From an uncultured Muribaculaceae bacterium (GTDB lineage Bacteria > Bacteroidota > Bacteroidia > Bacteroidales > Muribaculaceae): 64,000 bases of DNA. A program made the translations under genes and the position numbers. Each line of letters starts with the position of its first letter. The first letter of the stretch is position 1. The stretch covers positions 1-64,000 of the forward strand of contig CAUBJF010000001.1 in NCBI GenBank assembly GCA_958436175.1, given 5' to 3'. The notes beneath the pieces are model-generated. The model did no database searches, was not told where the DNA came from, and saw only the letters and a program-made list of their open reading frames with translations. Positions 50,461 to 60,801 of the stretch are shown here, one piece after another.

Positions 50461-52161
50461 TCAGATTCCGTAGTCTGCGAGCTGCTCGGGCTTGAAATTG
50501 CTGATGAATTCCGTATGACGGGCAATCTCGGCCTGTGTCATCTTGACGTAGACAGTTGCCGGGGCGATGAAAGCTTCGTCGACTTTGGCATCCTTGAGAA
50601 GGAGATAGCTCATCACGAGGCTGCCTGCCATCTCGACGAGACGACGGGCCATGAAGTCGAGGTATTTGCTGTCGTTGGCTGCTGTGACTTTATCGACTGC
50701 TTCCTTGTAGTTTGCAGTAAGAGTCTTTAGGCTTTCTGCGAGCGGTTCGAGGACACCTCCGAAACCCTCGGCGGCGTATGTCTCGACAAGGTTGAGATAG
50801 AGGCCGGTTGTGACATAGCGTATGGCGGCCACGACCTGGAGCTGGGTAGTTCCTTCGTAGATGGAAGTGATACGTGCGTCGCGGTAGAGACGTTCGCAGG
50901 CGTAATCTTTCATGAAGCCGGAACCACCGTGGATCTGGATGCAGTCGTAGGCGTTCTGGTTGCAATATTCGCTACCGAGACCCTTTGCAAGGGGTGTGAG
51001 GGCATCGGCAAGACGGCTGTAGTGCTTCATTTCGGCACGTTCGTCCTCGGTGAGCTTGCGTTCGCGGGCGATATCTTCGTAAATCTTGTACATGTCGACG
51101 AAACGCGAGGTCTCATAGAGCAGCGAGCGCGATGCCTGGAGCTTGGCGTTCATTATTGCAAGCATCTCGGCAACGGCAGGGAACTCTATGATGGGCTTGC
51201 CGAACTGGCGGCGTTCGAGGGCGTACTGATGAGCTTCGCGGTAAGCGATTTCGCTGACACCTACGCTCTGGGCGGCAATACCGAGACGGGCACCGTTCAT
51301 AAGAGCCATCACATACTTGATGAGGCCCATACGGCGCGAACCGCAGAGCTCGGCGGGAGCGTTCTTATAGACGAGTTCGCATGTCGGTGAGCCCTTGATA
51401 CCCATCTTGTTCTCAATACGGCGAACCGTCACACCGCCGTTGCGCTTGTCGTAGATGAACATTGAGAGGCCGCGGCCGTCCTTGGTTCCGTCTTCCGAAC
51501 GCGCAAGAACCAGGTGAATGTCGCTGTCACCGTTGGTGATGAAACGCTTAACACCGTTGAGCACCCATGTGCCGTCCTCTTTCTGTGTTGCCTTGAGCAT
51601 GACGCTCTGGAGGTCGGAACCGGCATCGGGCTCGGTGAGGTCCATCGACATGGTCTCGCCCTGGCAGACACGTGGGATGTATTTTGCACGCTGGTCTTCG
51701 CTGCCGAATTCATAGAGAGTCTCGGCGCAGTCCTGAAGTCCCCAGAGGTTTTCAAAACCAGTATCGGCACGGCTGACGATTTCAGCAGCCATGATATAGG
51801 GGGTTATCGGGAAGTTGAGACCTCCGAAACGACGAGGCATGGCCATACCCATGAGACCGGCCTTACGGCAGATGTCGAGATTCTCGACTGTGCCCTTGGC
51901 ATAGTGGGCACGGCCGTTCGAGCAGGAAGCACCCTCGTGGTCTACATCCTCGGCGTTCTCGGCTATTTTGTTGCCGCAGATATCGCCGACAATCTCGAGC
52001 ACACGCTGATAGTTGTCCATAGCGTCCGCGTAATCGACAGGCGCATAGTCGAATTTCTCGGCATCGGTATAGTTTCTTTCCCTCAGTTCGACGATCTTCT
52101 GCATCAGGGGATGATTCAGATGATGCTTCAGGACGGGATTGTCGTTATAGTAGTTTGCCAT
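50461..52161 (-). CDS. Acyl-CoA dehydrogenase family protein
   Basis: This 566-residue FAD enzyme has the normal three-part fold: N-terminal helices (ENLDICRKAGLMGMAMPRRFGGLNFP), the middle beta domain (MSMDLTEPDAGSDLQSVMLKA, FITNGDSDIHLVLARS) and the C-terminal helical domain (ERRQFGKPIIEFPAVAEML, NAYDCIQIHGGSGFMKDYACERLYRDARI). About 130 residues more than the ~380 of classic forms make an extra C-terminal helical domain. It is the last gene after etfB and etfA (6 bp gap), which supply its electron acceptor. The acyl-chain specificity is unknown. Confidence 0.92.
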   Translation of the reverse strand: MANYYNDNPVLKHHLNHPLMQKIVELRERNYTDAEKFDYAPVDYADAMDNYQRVLEIVGDICGNKIAENAEDVDHEGASCSNGRAHYAKGTVENLDICRKAGLMGMAMPRRFGGLNFPITPYIMAAEIVSRADTGFENLWGLQDCAETLYEFGSEDQRAKYIPRVCQGETMSMDLTEPDAGSDLQSVMLKATQKEDGTWVLNGVKRFITNGDSDIHLVLARSEDGTKDGRGLSMFIYDKRNGGVTVRRIENKMGIKGSPTCELVYKNAPAELCGSRRMGLIKYVMALMNGARLGIAAQSVGVSEIAYREAHQYALERRQFGKPIIEFPAVAEMLAIMNAKLQASRSLLYETSRFVDMYKIYEDIARERKLTEDERAEMKHYSRLADALTPLAKGLGSEYCNQNAYDCIQIHGGSGFMKDYACERLYRDARITSIYEGTTQLQVVAAIRYVTTGLYLNLVETYAAEGFGGVLEPLAESLKTLTANYKEAVDKVTAANDSKYLDFMARRLVEMAGSLVMSYLLLKDAKVDEAFIAPATVYVKMTQAEIARHTEFISNFKPEQLADYGI

Positions 52162-52167
52162 TGTTCC

Positions 52168-53196
52168 TTACTTCGAGTTTTTCTTGTAATACTTGATGAG
52201 CTTCGGCACAATATCTTCCATGTCGCCTGTGATGACATAGTCGGCGATGGTGTTGATAGGTGCGTTGGGATCATTGTTGATGGAGATGATGATGGAGCTC
52301 TCCTGCATACCGGCGATGTGCTGGATCTGGCCGGAGATACCGCAAGCAATGTAGAGCTTGGGGCGGACAGTTACACCTGTCTGGCCGATCTGGCGCTCGT
52401 GTTCGATGAAACCTGCGTCGACTGCGGCACGCGATGCGCCCACTTCAGCGCCAAGAGTCTTGGCGAGGTCGAAAAGGAGCTGGAAATTCTCCTTGCTGCC
52501 TACGCCGTAGCCACCGGCAACGATGATAGGAGCGTTCTTAATATTGACTTTGCTCTTCTGGATCTGGCGGTCGATGATTTCAACAACGAAATCGGTATCT
52601 TCGACGTACTTGTGGGCGTCGAGGTTGACAACTTCGCCCTTATGTTCGGGGTTATAGACTTCTTTCTTCATCACACCCTCGCGAACCGTTGCCATCTGGG
52701 GACGGCATTCGGGGTTTACGATGGTAGCGACGATGTTGCCGCCGAATGCGGGGCGGATCTGATAGAGAAGGTCGGTATATTCTTTACCGGTCTTGGGATC
52801 CTTGTGGTCGCCGATTTCAAGAGCTGTGCAGTCGGCGGTAAGACCGCTGTGCAGACAACTCGACACACGCGGGCCGAGGTCACGGCCTATGCATGTGGCA
52901 CCCATGAGGCAAATCTGGGGTTTGATTTCGCGGAAAAGCTTGATCAGGACTGCGGCGTGTGGATTGGATGTGTAGGGGAAGAGACGGGGATCTTCGACTT
53001 TATATACGGTGTCTGCACCGTAGGGGAAAATCTGCTTTTCTATGCCTTCGAGCTTGTTGCCTATTACGAGGGCTTCGAGCTTGACACCGAGTTTGTCGGC
53101 GAGCACGCGGCCTTTGGTTAGCAGTTCGAGGCTGACATCGGCAACGCGGCCTTCGTCGTATTCGCAGTATACTATGAGGTTGTTTTGTTCTGCCAT
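52168..53196 (-). CDS. etfA: Electron transfer flavoprotein alpha subunit
   Basis: This 342-residue FAD-binding subunit has the N-terminal domain (IVYCEYDEGRVADVSLELLTKG) and the C-terminal FAD domain with VAGGYGVGSKENFQLLFDLA, GASRAAVDAGF, QIGQTGVTVRPKLYIACGISG and IQHIAGMQESSIIISINNDPNAPI. With EtfB it takes electrons from acyl-CoA dehydrogenase. It starts 31 bp after etfB and ends 6 bp before the dehydrogenase gene, so the three form one operon. Confidence 0.96.
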   Translation of the reverse strand: MAEQNNLIVYCEYDEGRVADVSLELLTKGRVLADKLGVKLEALVIGNKLEGIEKQIFPYGADTVYKVEDPRLFPYTSNPHAAVLIKLFREIKPQICLMGATCIGRDLGPRVSSCLHSGLTADCTALEIGDHKDPKTGKEYTDLLYQIRPAFGGNIVATIVNPECRPQMATVREGVMKKEVYNPEHKGEVVNLDAHKYVEDTDFVVEIIDRQIQKSKVNIKNAPIIVAGGYGVGSKENFQLLFDLAKTLGAEVGASRAAVDAGFIEHERQIGQTGVTVRPKLYIACGISGQIQHIAGMQESSIIISINNDPNAPINTIADYVITGDMEDIVPKLIKYYKKNSK

Positions 53197-53227
53197 AGTT
53201 GTTGTTGTGAAAATGATTGGGGCTGCG

Positions 53228-54100
53228 TCAGCCTATGGTATGGTTAGCGATGAGTTCTTTCACAAGTTCTTCGATCTGCGCGTCATCGTTGTCGAGACGG
53301 CGGCTTTCCTTGGCTGTGAAGACTACGTTTTCGATAGCTTTCACCTTTGTTGGCGAACCTGCAAGCCCGATCTGCTCGGGGTCGGCTTCTACAAATGCTG
53401 CGCCCCATTCTGCAATCTTCAGTTCGGGATTGGCCTCGACACGTGCCTTGGCGGCATCGGTGAGAGCTGCCATCTCGGAAGGAGATGCGGCATATTTGTA
53501 CTTCATCACGCGCTTGGCATTGCGGGGGCGGCATTCAGCTGCGGAGCCGTTGACAGTCACAACGCAGGGAAGCGGGGCCACTACAGTCTCTACACCATGT
53601 TCGAGACGACGACGTACGGTCACCTTGCCGTCGGCTATGTCGATGATTTCTTCTGCATATGTCACCTGGGGGATACCGAGCTTTTCGGCAATCTGGGGAC
53701 CTACCTGGGCGGTATCGCCGTCGATGGCCTGACGGCCACCAAGTACAAGGTCGAATCTACCGAATTTCTTGACTGCCTGTGCAAGAGAATAGGATGTCGC
53801 GAGAGTATCGGCACCGCCGAGAGCACGGTCTGTCAGTACGATTCCGGCATCGGCGCCACGGAAAATGGCCTCGCGTATGATTTCGGCTGCGCGAGGCAGG
53901 CCCATAGTAAGCATCGTAACGGTGCTACCGGGATGAGCATCTTTAATGCGGAGAGCCTGCTCGAGTGCGTTGAGGTCTTCGGGATTAAAGATGGCAGGAA
54001 GGGCAGCACGATTGATCGTACCGTCCTCCTTCATCGCATCTTTGCCTACGTTGCGGGTGTCGGGCACCTGCTTGGCAAGCACAATGATGTTCAAACTCAT
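53228..54100 (-). CDS. etfB: Electron transfer flavoprotein beta subunit
   Basis: This 290-residue subunit shows MSLNIIVLAKQVPDTRNVG at the start, TVTMLTMGLPRAAEIIREAI, LVLGGRQAIDGDTAQVGPQIAEKLG (nucleotide binding) and a central VRRRLEHGVETV. It is first in the etfB-etfA-acd operon, under the promoter at 54150-54180. Its nucleotide may be AMP or, in bifurcating forms, FAD; which applies is not clear from sequence. Confidence 0.95.
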   Translation of the reverse strand: MSLNIIVLAKQVPDTRNVGKDAMKEDGTINRAALPAIFNPEDLNALEQALRIKDAHPGSTVTMLTMGLPRAAEIIREAIFRGADAGIVLTDRALGGADTLATSYSLAQAVKKFGRFDLVLGGRQAIDGDTAQVGPQIAEKLGIPQVTYAEEIIDIADGKVTVRRRLEHGVETVVAPLPCVVTVNGSAAECRPRNAKRVMKYKYAASPSEMAALTDAAKARVEANPELKIAEWGAAFVEADPEQIGLAGSPTKVKAIENVVFTAKESRRLDNDDAQIEELVKELIANHTIG

Positions 54101-54149
54101 ATTTACGATATTTTTTTGATTTGATTTTTCAGTTTTTAGAATCAGCCTA

Positions 54150-54180
54150 CAAATTTAGCTCTTTTAAGCCGTTTACTCAA
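54150..54180 (-). promoter_or_regulatory. etfB-etfA-acd promoter
   Basis: On the minus strand TTG (54178-54180), 20-nt spacer, TAAATTTG (54150-54157), about 50 nt before the etfB start. Confidence 0.5.
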
Positions 54181-54198
54181 CAAAGCGAGGAATGGTTT

Positions 54199-54232
54199 GC
54201 CCCGATAGAGTGTTAAATTTTCCTATCGGGGC
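54199..54232 (-). terminator. purL terminator hairpin
   Basis: GCCCCGATAG (54199-54208) pairs perfectly with CTATCGGGGC (54223-54232), 19 bp after the purL stop. No long T-run follows on the minus strand. Confidence 0.65.
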
Positions 54233-54251
54233 TCCATTGCAATATCCTGAA

Positions 54252-57200
54252 TCAGCGCATCTTGCGCGCAATCCACTTACGGGCGTTGACGAAGGCGAGG
54301 TACCATACGTTCAGCTCACCATCGGCCACTGTTTCTGGGCAATAAGCACATTGCCAGGGGAATATGGCACGTTCGAGGTGCGGCATGAGAGCAAGGTGAC
54401 GGCCGTTGGCCGATGCTATAGCCGACACACCCTTGGGTGAGCCGTTGGGGTTGCCGGGATATTCCTCATAGGCATAGCGTCCGACGACCTTGATGTCCTT
54501 CGGCTTGCCGTTGAAGTGGAAACGACCTTCGCCGTGAGCCACCCAGATACCGGCGGTCGTACCCGAGAGAGATCCGAACATGACGCTGTCGTTCTGGGGT
54601 ATAGTCATCGAGACGAACTCGCTCTCGAACTTGCCCGAGAGGTTGTGACGCATCTCGACTTCGCGATTGTCGCTGAGGTCGCCGAGGAGGTTGAGTTCCA
54701 CCATGAGCTGGCAACCGTTGCAGACACCCAGGCTGAGGGTATCTTCGCGGGCATAGAATCGGCGGAGAGTCTCGCGCGCAGTATCGTTCCAGCGGAAACC
54801 GCTTGCCCAGCCCTTGGCGGAGCCGAGAACGTCGCTGTTGGAGAAGCCGCCGCAGAAGACTATCATGTTGATATCGTCGAGAGTCTCGCGTCCGCTCATG
54901 AGGTCGGTCATATGGACATCCTTGACATCGAAACCTGCAATATAGAGCGAATAGGCCATCTCGCGGTCGCCGTTGACACCTTTCTCACGTATTATCGCAG
55001 CCTTTATGCCCGAAGGCTTGTGGGGCGTACGTGGAGCCTTTGCAGGAAGAGCTGCCCGTACGTTGGCAGGTATACGCCAGCGCAGCGGCTGCTTGGCATA
55101 ATTGTCACGACGTGCCTTGGCACAGTCGGGAGCTGTCTGGAGCAGTTCGAAATTGTACGAAGGTTCGAACCATACGGTACGCATCGACGGTACGGACACA
55201 AGGAATGTGCGGTCGGCATGTGAGACAGTGAGAACGTTCTCTTTCGAAGGAGCACCGATTGGGAAATAGCGGCAGTCCAGCTTGTCGAGAATTGCTTCAG
55301 CTTTTTTCTTGTTCTTGTCCTCGACCTGGATGACGACGGCCGGATTTTCGGCGAAGAGAATCTTGACGAGGTCTTCCTGTCCGAGGATGGCTTTGAAGCC
55401 GTCGGTATAGAAATTGATGCCTCCGGAGGTGTTGGGGAAACACATTTCGAGGAGTGTCGTCACGAGACCACCGGCGCTCACGTCGTGCATGGCGCATACA
55501 AGGCCGTCAGATACGAGTTTCTGCACCGCCCCGAAATGTTTGCCGAGATGGTCGACTTCGACATCGGGGAATTCTCGGCCAACCTTGCCGAGCGCCTGCG
55601 CAAGGGCAGAACCGGCCAGTGCAAGGGGCTTTCCGGAGAAGTCGATATAATATAATGAGGAATTGGCTTTGTTCTTGAGCACTGGCGATACCGTTGCCTT
55701 GACATCTGAAACCTCGCCGGCAGCCGAAATAATGACTGTGCCGGGAGCCTTGACGCTCTTGCCGTCGGCATATTTTTGCGTCATGGAGAGGCTGTCCTTG
55801 CCGGTCGGAATATTGATACCGAGCTCGCATACAAAATCGCTGCACGCCTTTACGGCACGATAGAGAGCTGCATCTTCGCCGGGGTTCTTGCAGGGCCACA
55901 TCCAGTTTGCGCTCAGCGACAAAGCTTTGAGACCGCCTTTAAGCTTGGCCCCTACGATATTTGTCAGTGCCTCGGCTACAGCCATGCGCGAACCGGCCTC
56001 GACACTTGCGAGGGCAAGCTGCGGAGCGTGGCCGATTGAGGTAGCGATACCGCTGTGCCCGTGGTAGTCGAGGGCTACGACACCGCAGTCGCTCAAAGGA
56101 AGCTGGATCTCGCCCACGCACTGCTGACGGGCGATTTTGCCGGTCACGCTGCGGTCGACCTTATTGGTGAGCCAGTCCTTGCAGGCAACACCTTCGAGGC
56201 TCAGGACGGCTTCTATGTATTCGGGTATTTTTGCTTCGTCTGTCTTAACTTCATCATATTCAGGGATGATAGTGGTATCCTTGATGACGGTCTTGGGAGG
56301 ATTGCCAAGCATATCGCTGACACCGAGATCGATGGCTGCATTTCCGGACGACTTGCGGCAGAAACGCAGACGATGGTCGTCGGTGGTCTGACCTACGACA
56401 TAGAGAGGGGCACGTTCGCGCTGGGCGATACGTTCTACCAAAGGAAGATTTTCTTTATCGATGACAAAGCCCATACGTTCCTGGCTCTCGTTGCCGATGA
56501 TTTCTTTCTCGGAAAGAGTCGGGTCGCCGACAGGGAGCGCATCGATATCGATCACACCGCCTGTACTCTCGATAAGCTCCGAAAGGGCGTTGAGGTGACC
56601 GCCGGCACCATGGTCATGGATGGAGACGATGGGGTTGAAAGCGCTTTCTGCAAGCGCGCGGATAAGGTTTGCGACACGCTTCTGCATCTCGGGGTTGGCA
56701 CGCTGCACGGCATTGAGCTCGATAGCTCCGGCATAACGGCCTGTGTCGACCGAAGAGACAGCGCCGCCGCCCATACCGATACGGTAGTTATCGCCACCGG
56801 AGATTACCACACACTGGCCCGGTTCCGGTTCGCCCTTGATGGCATCCTTTTCGGCTGCGAAACCGACGCCACCGGCGAGCATGATCACCTTGTCGTAACC
56901 GAGAATGTTGTCTTTCTCCTTGTGTTCGAATGTCAGGAGCGAGCCGCAGATGAGTGGCTGGCCGAACTTGTTGCCGAAGTCTGAGGCACCGTTGGATGCC
57001 TTGATAAGGATGTCGGCGGGGTCATGATAGAGCCATTTGCGAGCTTCTACAGAGCCTTTCCATGTGGGCTCGTCTATGTGGTCGAAACGGGGATAGGAGG
57101 TCATGTAGACAGCCGTACCTGCCAGAGGGAGGCTTGCCTTGCCGCCACCGAGACGGTCGCGGATTTCACCGCCGGAGCCTGTTGCTGCGCCGTTGAAGGG

Positions 57201-57974
57201 CTCGACAGTAGTCGGGAAGTTATGTGTTTCAGCCTTGAGGGAAAGGACCGATTTGATCTTCGTCTCGCCGAAGAATGCAGGCACATCGCCACGCTCAGGG
57301 GCGAATTGCCACAAATCAGGGCCGGACACGAAAGCCACGTTGTCTTTATATGCAGATACGAGACGGCCGGGATTGACCTTGCTCGTCTTCTTGATCATAG
57401 CGAAAAGGGAAGAGGGCTGCTCCTCGCCGTCGATGACGAATGTACCGCCGAAGATTTTATGGCGGCAATGCTCGGAGTTGACCTGGGAGAAACCGAAGAC
57501 TTCGCTGTCGGTGAGCTTACGGCCGAGTTTCTTTGCCAGACCGTCGAGATAGTCTTCTTCCTCGGGGCTGAGCGCGAGCCCTTCCTCACGGTTGTACTCG
57601 TGGATATCGTCGATAAGGACCGCCGGAGCCGGCTGCTGTGCATTTGCAAAAACATCCTCGCCCGGGTTGGCGTACACTCTCTGGAGCATAGGGTCGTAGA
57701 CAGGGTCAGCTCCGTCAGCTACGCGACGGAACATCTCTATACGCAAAATGCCGGAGAGACCCATATTCTGTGTAATCTCAACGGCATTTGTGCTCCAAGG
57801 ACTTATCATTTCTTTACGGGGGCCTATATAGGTGCCCGACAGTGTGCTGCCGGGTTCAAGAGGCGACGCGCCTCCGAATAGCCATTTAAGGCGGTCGAGT
57901 TCTTCTTTACTGAAAGACTTGTCAGATTCGACGGCGTATACCGTAACGCCGTCCATAGTGAAAAATACAACCAT
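54252..57974 (-). CDS. purL: Phosphoribosylformylglycinamidine synthase (large PurL)
   Basis: This 1240-residue enzyme makes formylglycinamidine ribotide in purine synthesis, using glutamine and ATP. It is the large single-chain form. Seen are the linker and first AIR-synthase half (EHCRHKIFGGTFVID, KAETHNFPTTVEPFNGAATGSGG), the second half (GKDSLSMTQKY) and a C-terminal glutaminase with GVCNGCQLMVELNL (catalytic Cys) and WVAHGEGRFHF (His, Glu). Length is near the ~1230-1290 usual for this form. It is a single gene with its own promoter at 58009-58040. Confidence 0.97.
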   Translation of the reverse strand: MVVFFTMDGVTVYAVESDKSFSKEELDRLKWLFGGASPLEPGSTLSGTYIGPRKEMISPWSTNAVEITQNMGLSGILRIEMFRRVADGADPVYDPMLQRVYANPGEDVFANAQQPAPAVLIDDIHEYNREEGLALSPEEEDYLDGLAKKLGRKLTDSEVFGFSQVNSEHCRHKIFGGTFVIDGEEQPSSLFAMIKKTSKVNPGRLVSAYKDNVAFVSGPDLWQFAPERGDVPAFFGETKIKSVLSLKAETHNFPTTVEPFNGAATGSGGEIRDRLGGGKASLPLAGTAVYMTSYPRFDHIDEPTWKGSVEARKWLYHDPADILIKASNGASDFGNKFGQPLICGSLLTFEHKEKDNILGYDKVIMLAGGVGFAAEKDAIKGEPEPGQCVVISGGDNYRIGMGGGAVSSVDTGRYAGAIELNAVQRANPEMQKRVANLIRALAESAFNPIVSIHDHGAGGHLNALSELIESTGGVIDIDALPVGDPTLSEKEIIGNESQERMGFVIDKENLPLVERIAQRERAPLYVVGQTTDDHRLRFCRKSSGNAAIDLGVSDMLGNPPKTVIKDTTIIPEYDEVKTDEAKIPEYIEAVLSLEGVACKDWLTNKVDRSVTGKIARQQCVGEIQLPLSDCGVVALDYHGHSGIATSIGHAPQLALASVEAGSRMAVAEALTNIVGAKLKGGLKALSLSANWMWPCKNPGEDAALYRAVKACSDFVCELGINIPTGKDSLSMTQKYADGKSVKAPGTVIISAAGEVSDVKATVSPVLKNKANSSLYYIDFSGKPLALAGSALAQALGKVGREFPDVEVDHLGKHFGAVQKLVSDGLVCAMHDVSAGGLVTTLLEMCFPNTSGGINFYTDGFKAILGQEDLVKILFAENPAVVIQVEDKNKKKAEAILDKLDCRYFPIGAPSKENVLTVSHADRTFLVSVPSMRTVWFEPSYNFELLQTAPDCAKARRDNYAKQPLRWRIPANVRAALPAKAPRTPHKPSGIKAAIIREKGVNGDREMAYSLYIAGFDVKDVHMTDLMSGRETLDDINMIVFCGGFSNSDVLGSAKGWASGFRWNDTARETLRRFYAREDTLSLGVCNGCQLMVELNLLGDLSDNREVEMRHNLSGKFESEFVSMTIPQNDSVMFGSLSGTTAGIWVAHGEGRFHFNGKPKDIKVVGRYAYEEYPGNPNGSPKGVSAIASANGRHLALMPHLERAIFPWQCAYCPETVADGELNVWYLAFVNARKWIARKMR

Positions 57975-58008
57975 CGTAAGGGTGTGACTTATGTGTGGAT
58001 TTATGTTG

Positions 58009-58040
58009 CAAAGTTATGAAATATTTGCCGGAGAGCCAAA
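58009..58040 (-). promoter_or_regulatory. purL promoter
   Basis: On the minus strand TTTG (58037-58040), 20-nt spacer, TAACTTTG (58009-58016): a full consensus match, about 35 nt before the purL start. Confidence 0.65.
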
Positions 58041-58113
58041 AAAAGGCATTAAGAAAAGATTAAATCCATGTTTTATGGCTAACTTCGCGGCTCAAAAGAA
58101 CGTTTATTCATTT

Positions 58114-60795
58114 ATGAAGGCTGAAAAAGACATATATTCGGGGCTTACAGAAGCTGAAATCGTCAGAAGCAGGGAGCAGAATGGCAGTAATGTACTGACA
58201 CCTCCAGCCAAACGCTCTGTCTGGATGCGCTTCCTCGACAACTTCAAGGACCCGCTCATCATCATCCTGCTGGTAGCCGGCATGTTGTCGGTTCTCATAT
58301 CATTCTACGAGTACTATGGTCTCCACGAAGGGGCAACCGTATTCTTCGAACCCGTAGGCATTTTCATAGCAATCCTTCTGGCGACAGGTCTGGGTTTCCT
58401 TTTGGAGCTTAAAGCCGACAAAGAATTTGCCATTCTCAACAAAGTCAACGACGATGAGGCCGTCCAGGTGATACGCGACGGCAATGTCACCGAGGTGCCG
58501 AAGAAGGACATCGTTGTCGGCGACATCGTGATACTGAACACCGGCAACGAGATACCTGCCGACGGCACTCTCCTCGAGTCGACATCGCTCACCGTTGACG
58601 AATCCACCCTTACCGGCGAACCGATCTGCCGAAAAGACACCAATCCGGATAATTTCGATCCCGATGCTACCTTCCCCACCAACAGGGTCATGCGAGGTAC
58701 CAACGTGATGGAGGGACACGGCATAATGGAAGTGACCGAAGTAGGCGACCGCACCGAGAACGGCAAAGTCTATACAGCCGCGCAAATCGACAACAGCGTC
58801 CGAACGCCCCTCGACGACCAGCTTGACCGCCTCGGCTCGCTTGTCACCAAGTTCAGCTACTTAGTAGGCATCGCCATCATCGCCGGACGCATACTTATGT
58901 ACTTCCTCAATGTCGACAATTTCGAATGGATGAACTTCGGCGCATACTTCCTCCAGACGATAATGCTTGCGGTGACCCTCGTGGTCTGCTCCGTACCCGA
59001 AGGACTGCCTATGGCCGTCACCATGAGCCTCGCCTATTCCATGCGGCGTATGCTCAGGAGCAACAACCTCGTTCGCAAGATGCACGCCTGCGAAACCATG
59101 GGCGCGACAACCGTGATATGCACCGACAAGACAGGCACACTGACCGAGAACCAGATGCGAGTCTACGAAGCCGATTTCGTCGACAAAAGCGACGAATTCG
59201 CCCGTAAGGCCGCCCTGGCCATAGCTGCAAACTCAACCGCCGAACTCGATTTCTCAGACCGGGCCCACCCAAAAGCTCTCGGCAATCCCACCGAAGGTGC
59301 CCTGCTCCTCTATATCAGTTCCCGAGGACAAGATTACAAAGAGCTGCGTCACTCAGTCGAAATCGAGGACGAAATACCATTCTCGACGGAGAGGAAATAC
59401 ATGGCTGTGCTCGTACGGGAACAAAACGGGAATCGCACACTTTTCGTCAAAGGAGCCCCGGAGATTGTCTATGGGATGTGCAGCGTCATCCCCGAAGGCT
59501 TTGACAAGAAAAACGTCGAGGCCAAGCTTCTGCGCTACCAGAACATGGCAATGCGCACTCTCGGCTTCGCGTACATGACGGCCGGCAAAGACGATAATCC
59601 TATCACCGACGGCAAGCTCATAGCGGACAAGCTGGAATTCATGGGCATCGTGGCTATTTCCGACCCGGTTCGTGCAGACGTACCGGCTGCTGTCAAGGAA
59701 GTTACCGATGCCGGCATAGCGGTCAAAATAGTGACAGGCGACACTCCGGCGACCGCACGTGAAATAGGCCGGCAGATAGGACTCTGGAGCGACAAAGACA
59801 GTCCCGACAGCATCGTCACAGGCCCCGAGTTTGCCGCTATCCCGGATACCGAGCTTCCCGACAGAGCCGGGAAAATCAAAATAATCGCCCGTGCTCGCCC
59901 TATGGACAAGAAGCGTCTCGTCGAAGCCCTGCAGTCCAAAGGCGAAGTAGTGGCTGTCACTGGCGACGGCACGAACGATGCCCCTGCGCTGAAGGCCGCA
60001 CAGGTAGGTCTGTCGATGGGCGACGGCACTTCTGTGGCAAAAGAAGCGAGCGATATCACCATCATCGACAACTCCTTCTCATCGATAGGCCGCGCCGTGA
60101 TGTGGGGGCGTTCGCTCTATAAAAACATACAGCGCTTCATCCTTTTCCAGATTACGGTCAATGTCGTAGCCTGCATCACGGTGCTCTGCGGAGCTTTCAT
60201 GGGCATGCAGTCGCCTCTTACAGTCACACAGATGCTGTGGGTCAACCTCATCATGGATACTTTCGCAGCGATGGCTCTTGCATCATTGCCGCCATCGCCC
60301 TCGGTGATGCTCGACAAGCCAAGATCGTCGTCAGACTTCATAATCACACCCTCGATCTGGCGCTTCATAATTGGGTGCGGCCTTATATTTTCCGCCCTGC
60401 TCATAGGTCTGCTCTACTATATGCAGCACACCGACCTGACATCGCTGACAGAAATAGGCCGGCTCCCATGGAAAGAGGCGGCGAAAGAATCGCTCAGTCC
60501 CTACGAACTTACTATCTTCTTCTCATTATTCGTATTCCTCCAGTTCTGGAACCTGTTCAACGCTCGTGCTTTCGCTACAGGACGCTCGGCGTTCCATTTC
60601 AAGGGATGCGGCAGCTTCCTCGGCATAGTCCTGACGATTCTTATCGGCCAGATACTGATAGTGACTTTCGGAGGTGTCTTCTTCAATGTGGTGCCCCTCA
60701 AGCTGACCGACTGGATGATTATCATAGGTTTCTCATCGCTCGTAATGATTCTGGGCGAAATATATCACGCAGCCCATATACGCAAAAAGGATTAA
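58114..60795 (+). CDS. Calcium-translocating P-type ATPase, PMCA type
   Basis: This P-type ATPase of about 893 residues pumps calcium out of the cell. Motifs in order: actuator LTVDESTLTGEPI, membrane VPEGLPMAVTMSLAYSM, phosphorylation site DKTGTLTENQM, nucleotide-binding FVKGAPEIVYGMC, and hinge VTGDGTNDAPALKAAQVG. About ten membrane helices are present. The frame is open 41 codons further up, but MKAEKDIYSGLTEAEIVRS is the usual start, and a weak -7 box (TAACTTCG, 58080-58087) lies in the extension. The gene ends 30 bp before dnaG. Confidence 0.92.
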   Translation: MKAEKDIYSGLTEAEIVRSREQNGSNVLTPPAKRSVWMRFLDNFKDPLIIILLVAGMLSVLISFYEYYGLHEGATVFFEPVGIFIAILLATGLGFLLELKADKEFAILNKVNDDEAVQVIRDGNVTEVPKKDIVVGDIVILNTGNEIPADGTLLESTSLTVDESTLTGEPICRKDTNPDNFDPDATFPTNRVMRGTNVMEGHGIMEVTEVGDRTENGKVYTAAQIDNSVRTPLDDQLDRLGSLVTKFSYLVGIAIIAGRILMYFLNVDNFEWMNFGAYFLQTIMLAVTLVVCSVPEGLPMAVTMSLAYSMRRMLRSNNLVRKMHACETMGATTVICTDKTGTLTENQMRVYEADFVDKSDEFARKAALAIAANSTAELDFSDRAHPKALGNPTEGALLLYISSRGQDYKELRHSVEIEDEIPFSTERKYMAVLVREQNGNRTLFVKGAPEIVYGMCSVIPEGFDKKNVEAKLLRYQNMAMRTLGFAYMTAGKDDNPITDGKLIADKLEFMGIVAISDPVRADVPAAVKEVTDAGIAVKIVTGDTPATAREIGRQIGLWSDKDSPDSIVTGPEFAAIPDTELPDRAGKIKIIARARPMDKKRLVEALQSKGEVVAVTGDGTNDAPALKAAQVGLSMGDGTSVAKEASDITIIDNSFSSIGRAVMWGRSLYKNIQRFILFQITVNVVACITVLCGAFMGMQSPLTVTQMLWVNLIMDTFAAMALASLPPSPSVMLDKPRSSSDFIITPSIWRFIIGCGLIFSALLIGLLYYMQHTDLTSLTEIGRLPWKEAAKESLSPYELTIFFSLFVFLQFWNLFNARAFATGRSAFHFKGCGSFLGIVLTILIGQILIVTFGGVFFNVVPLKLTDWMIIIGFSSLVMILGEIYHAAHIRKKD

Positions 60796-60801
60796 ATTTA
60801 C

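Noticed and set aside
51514..53121. A 535-codon plus-strand frame over etfA and the acyl-CoA dehydrogenase gene
   Set aside because: It spans two real genes on the other strand and carries no domain.
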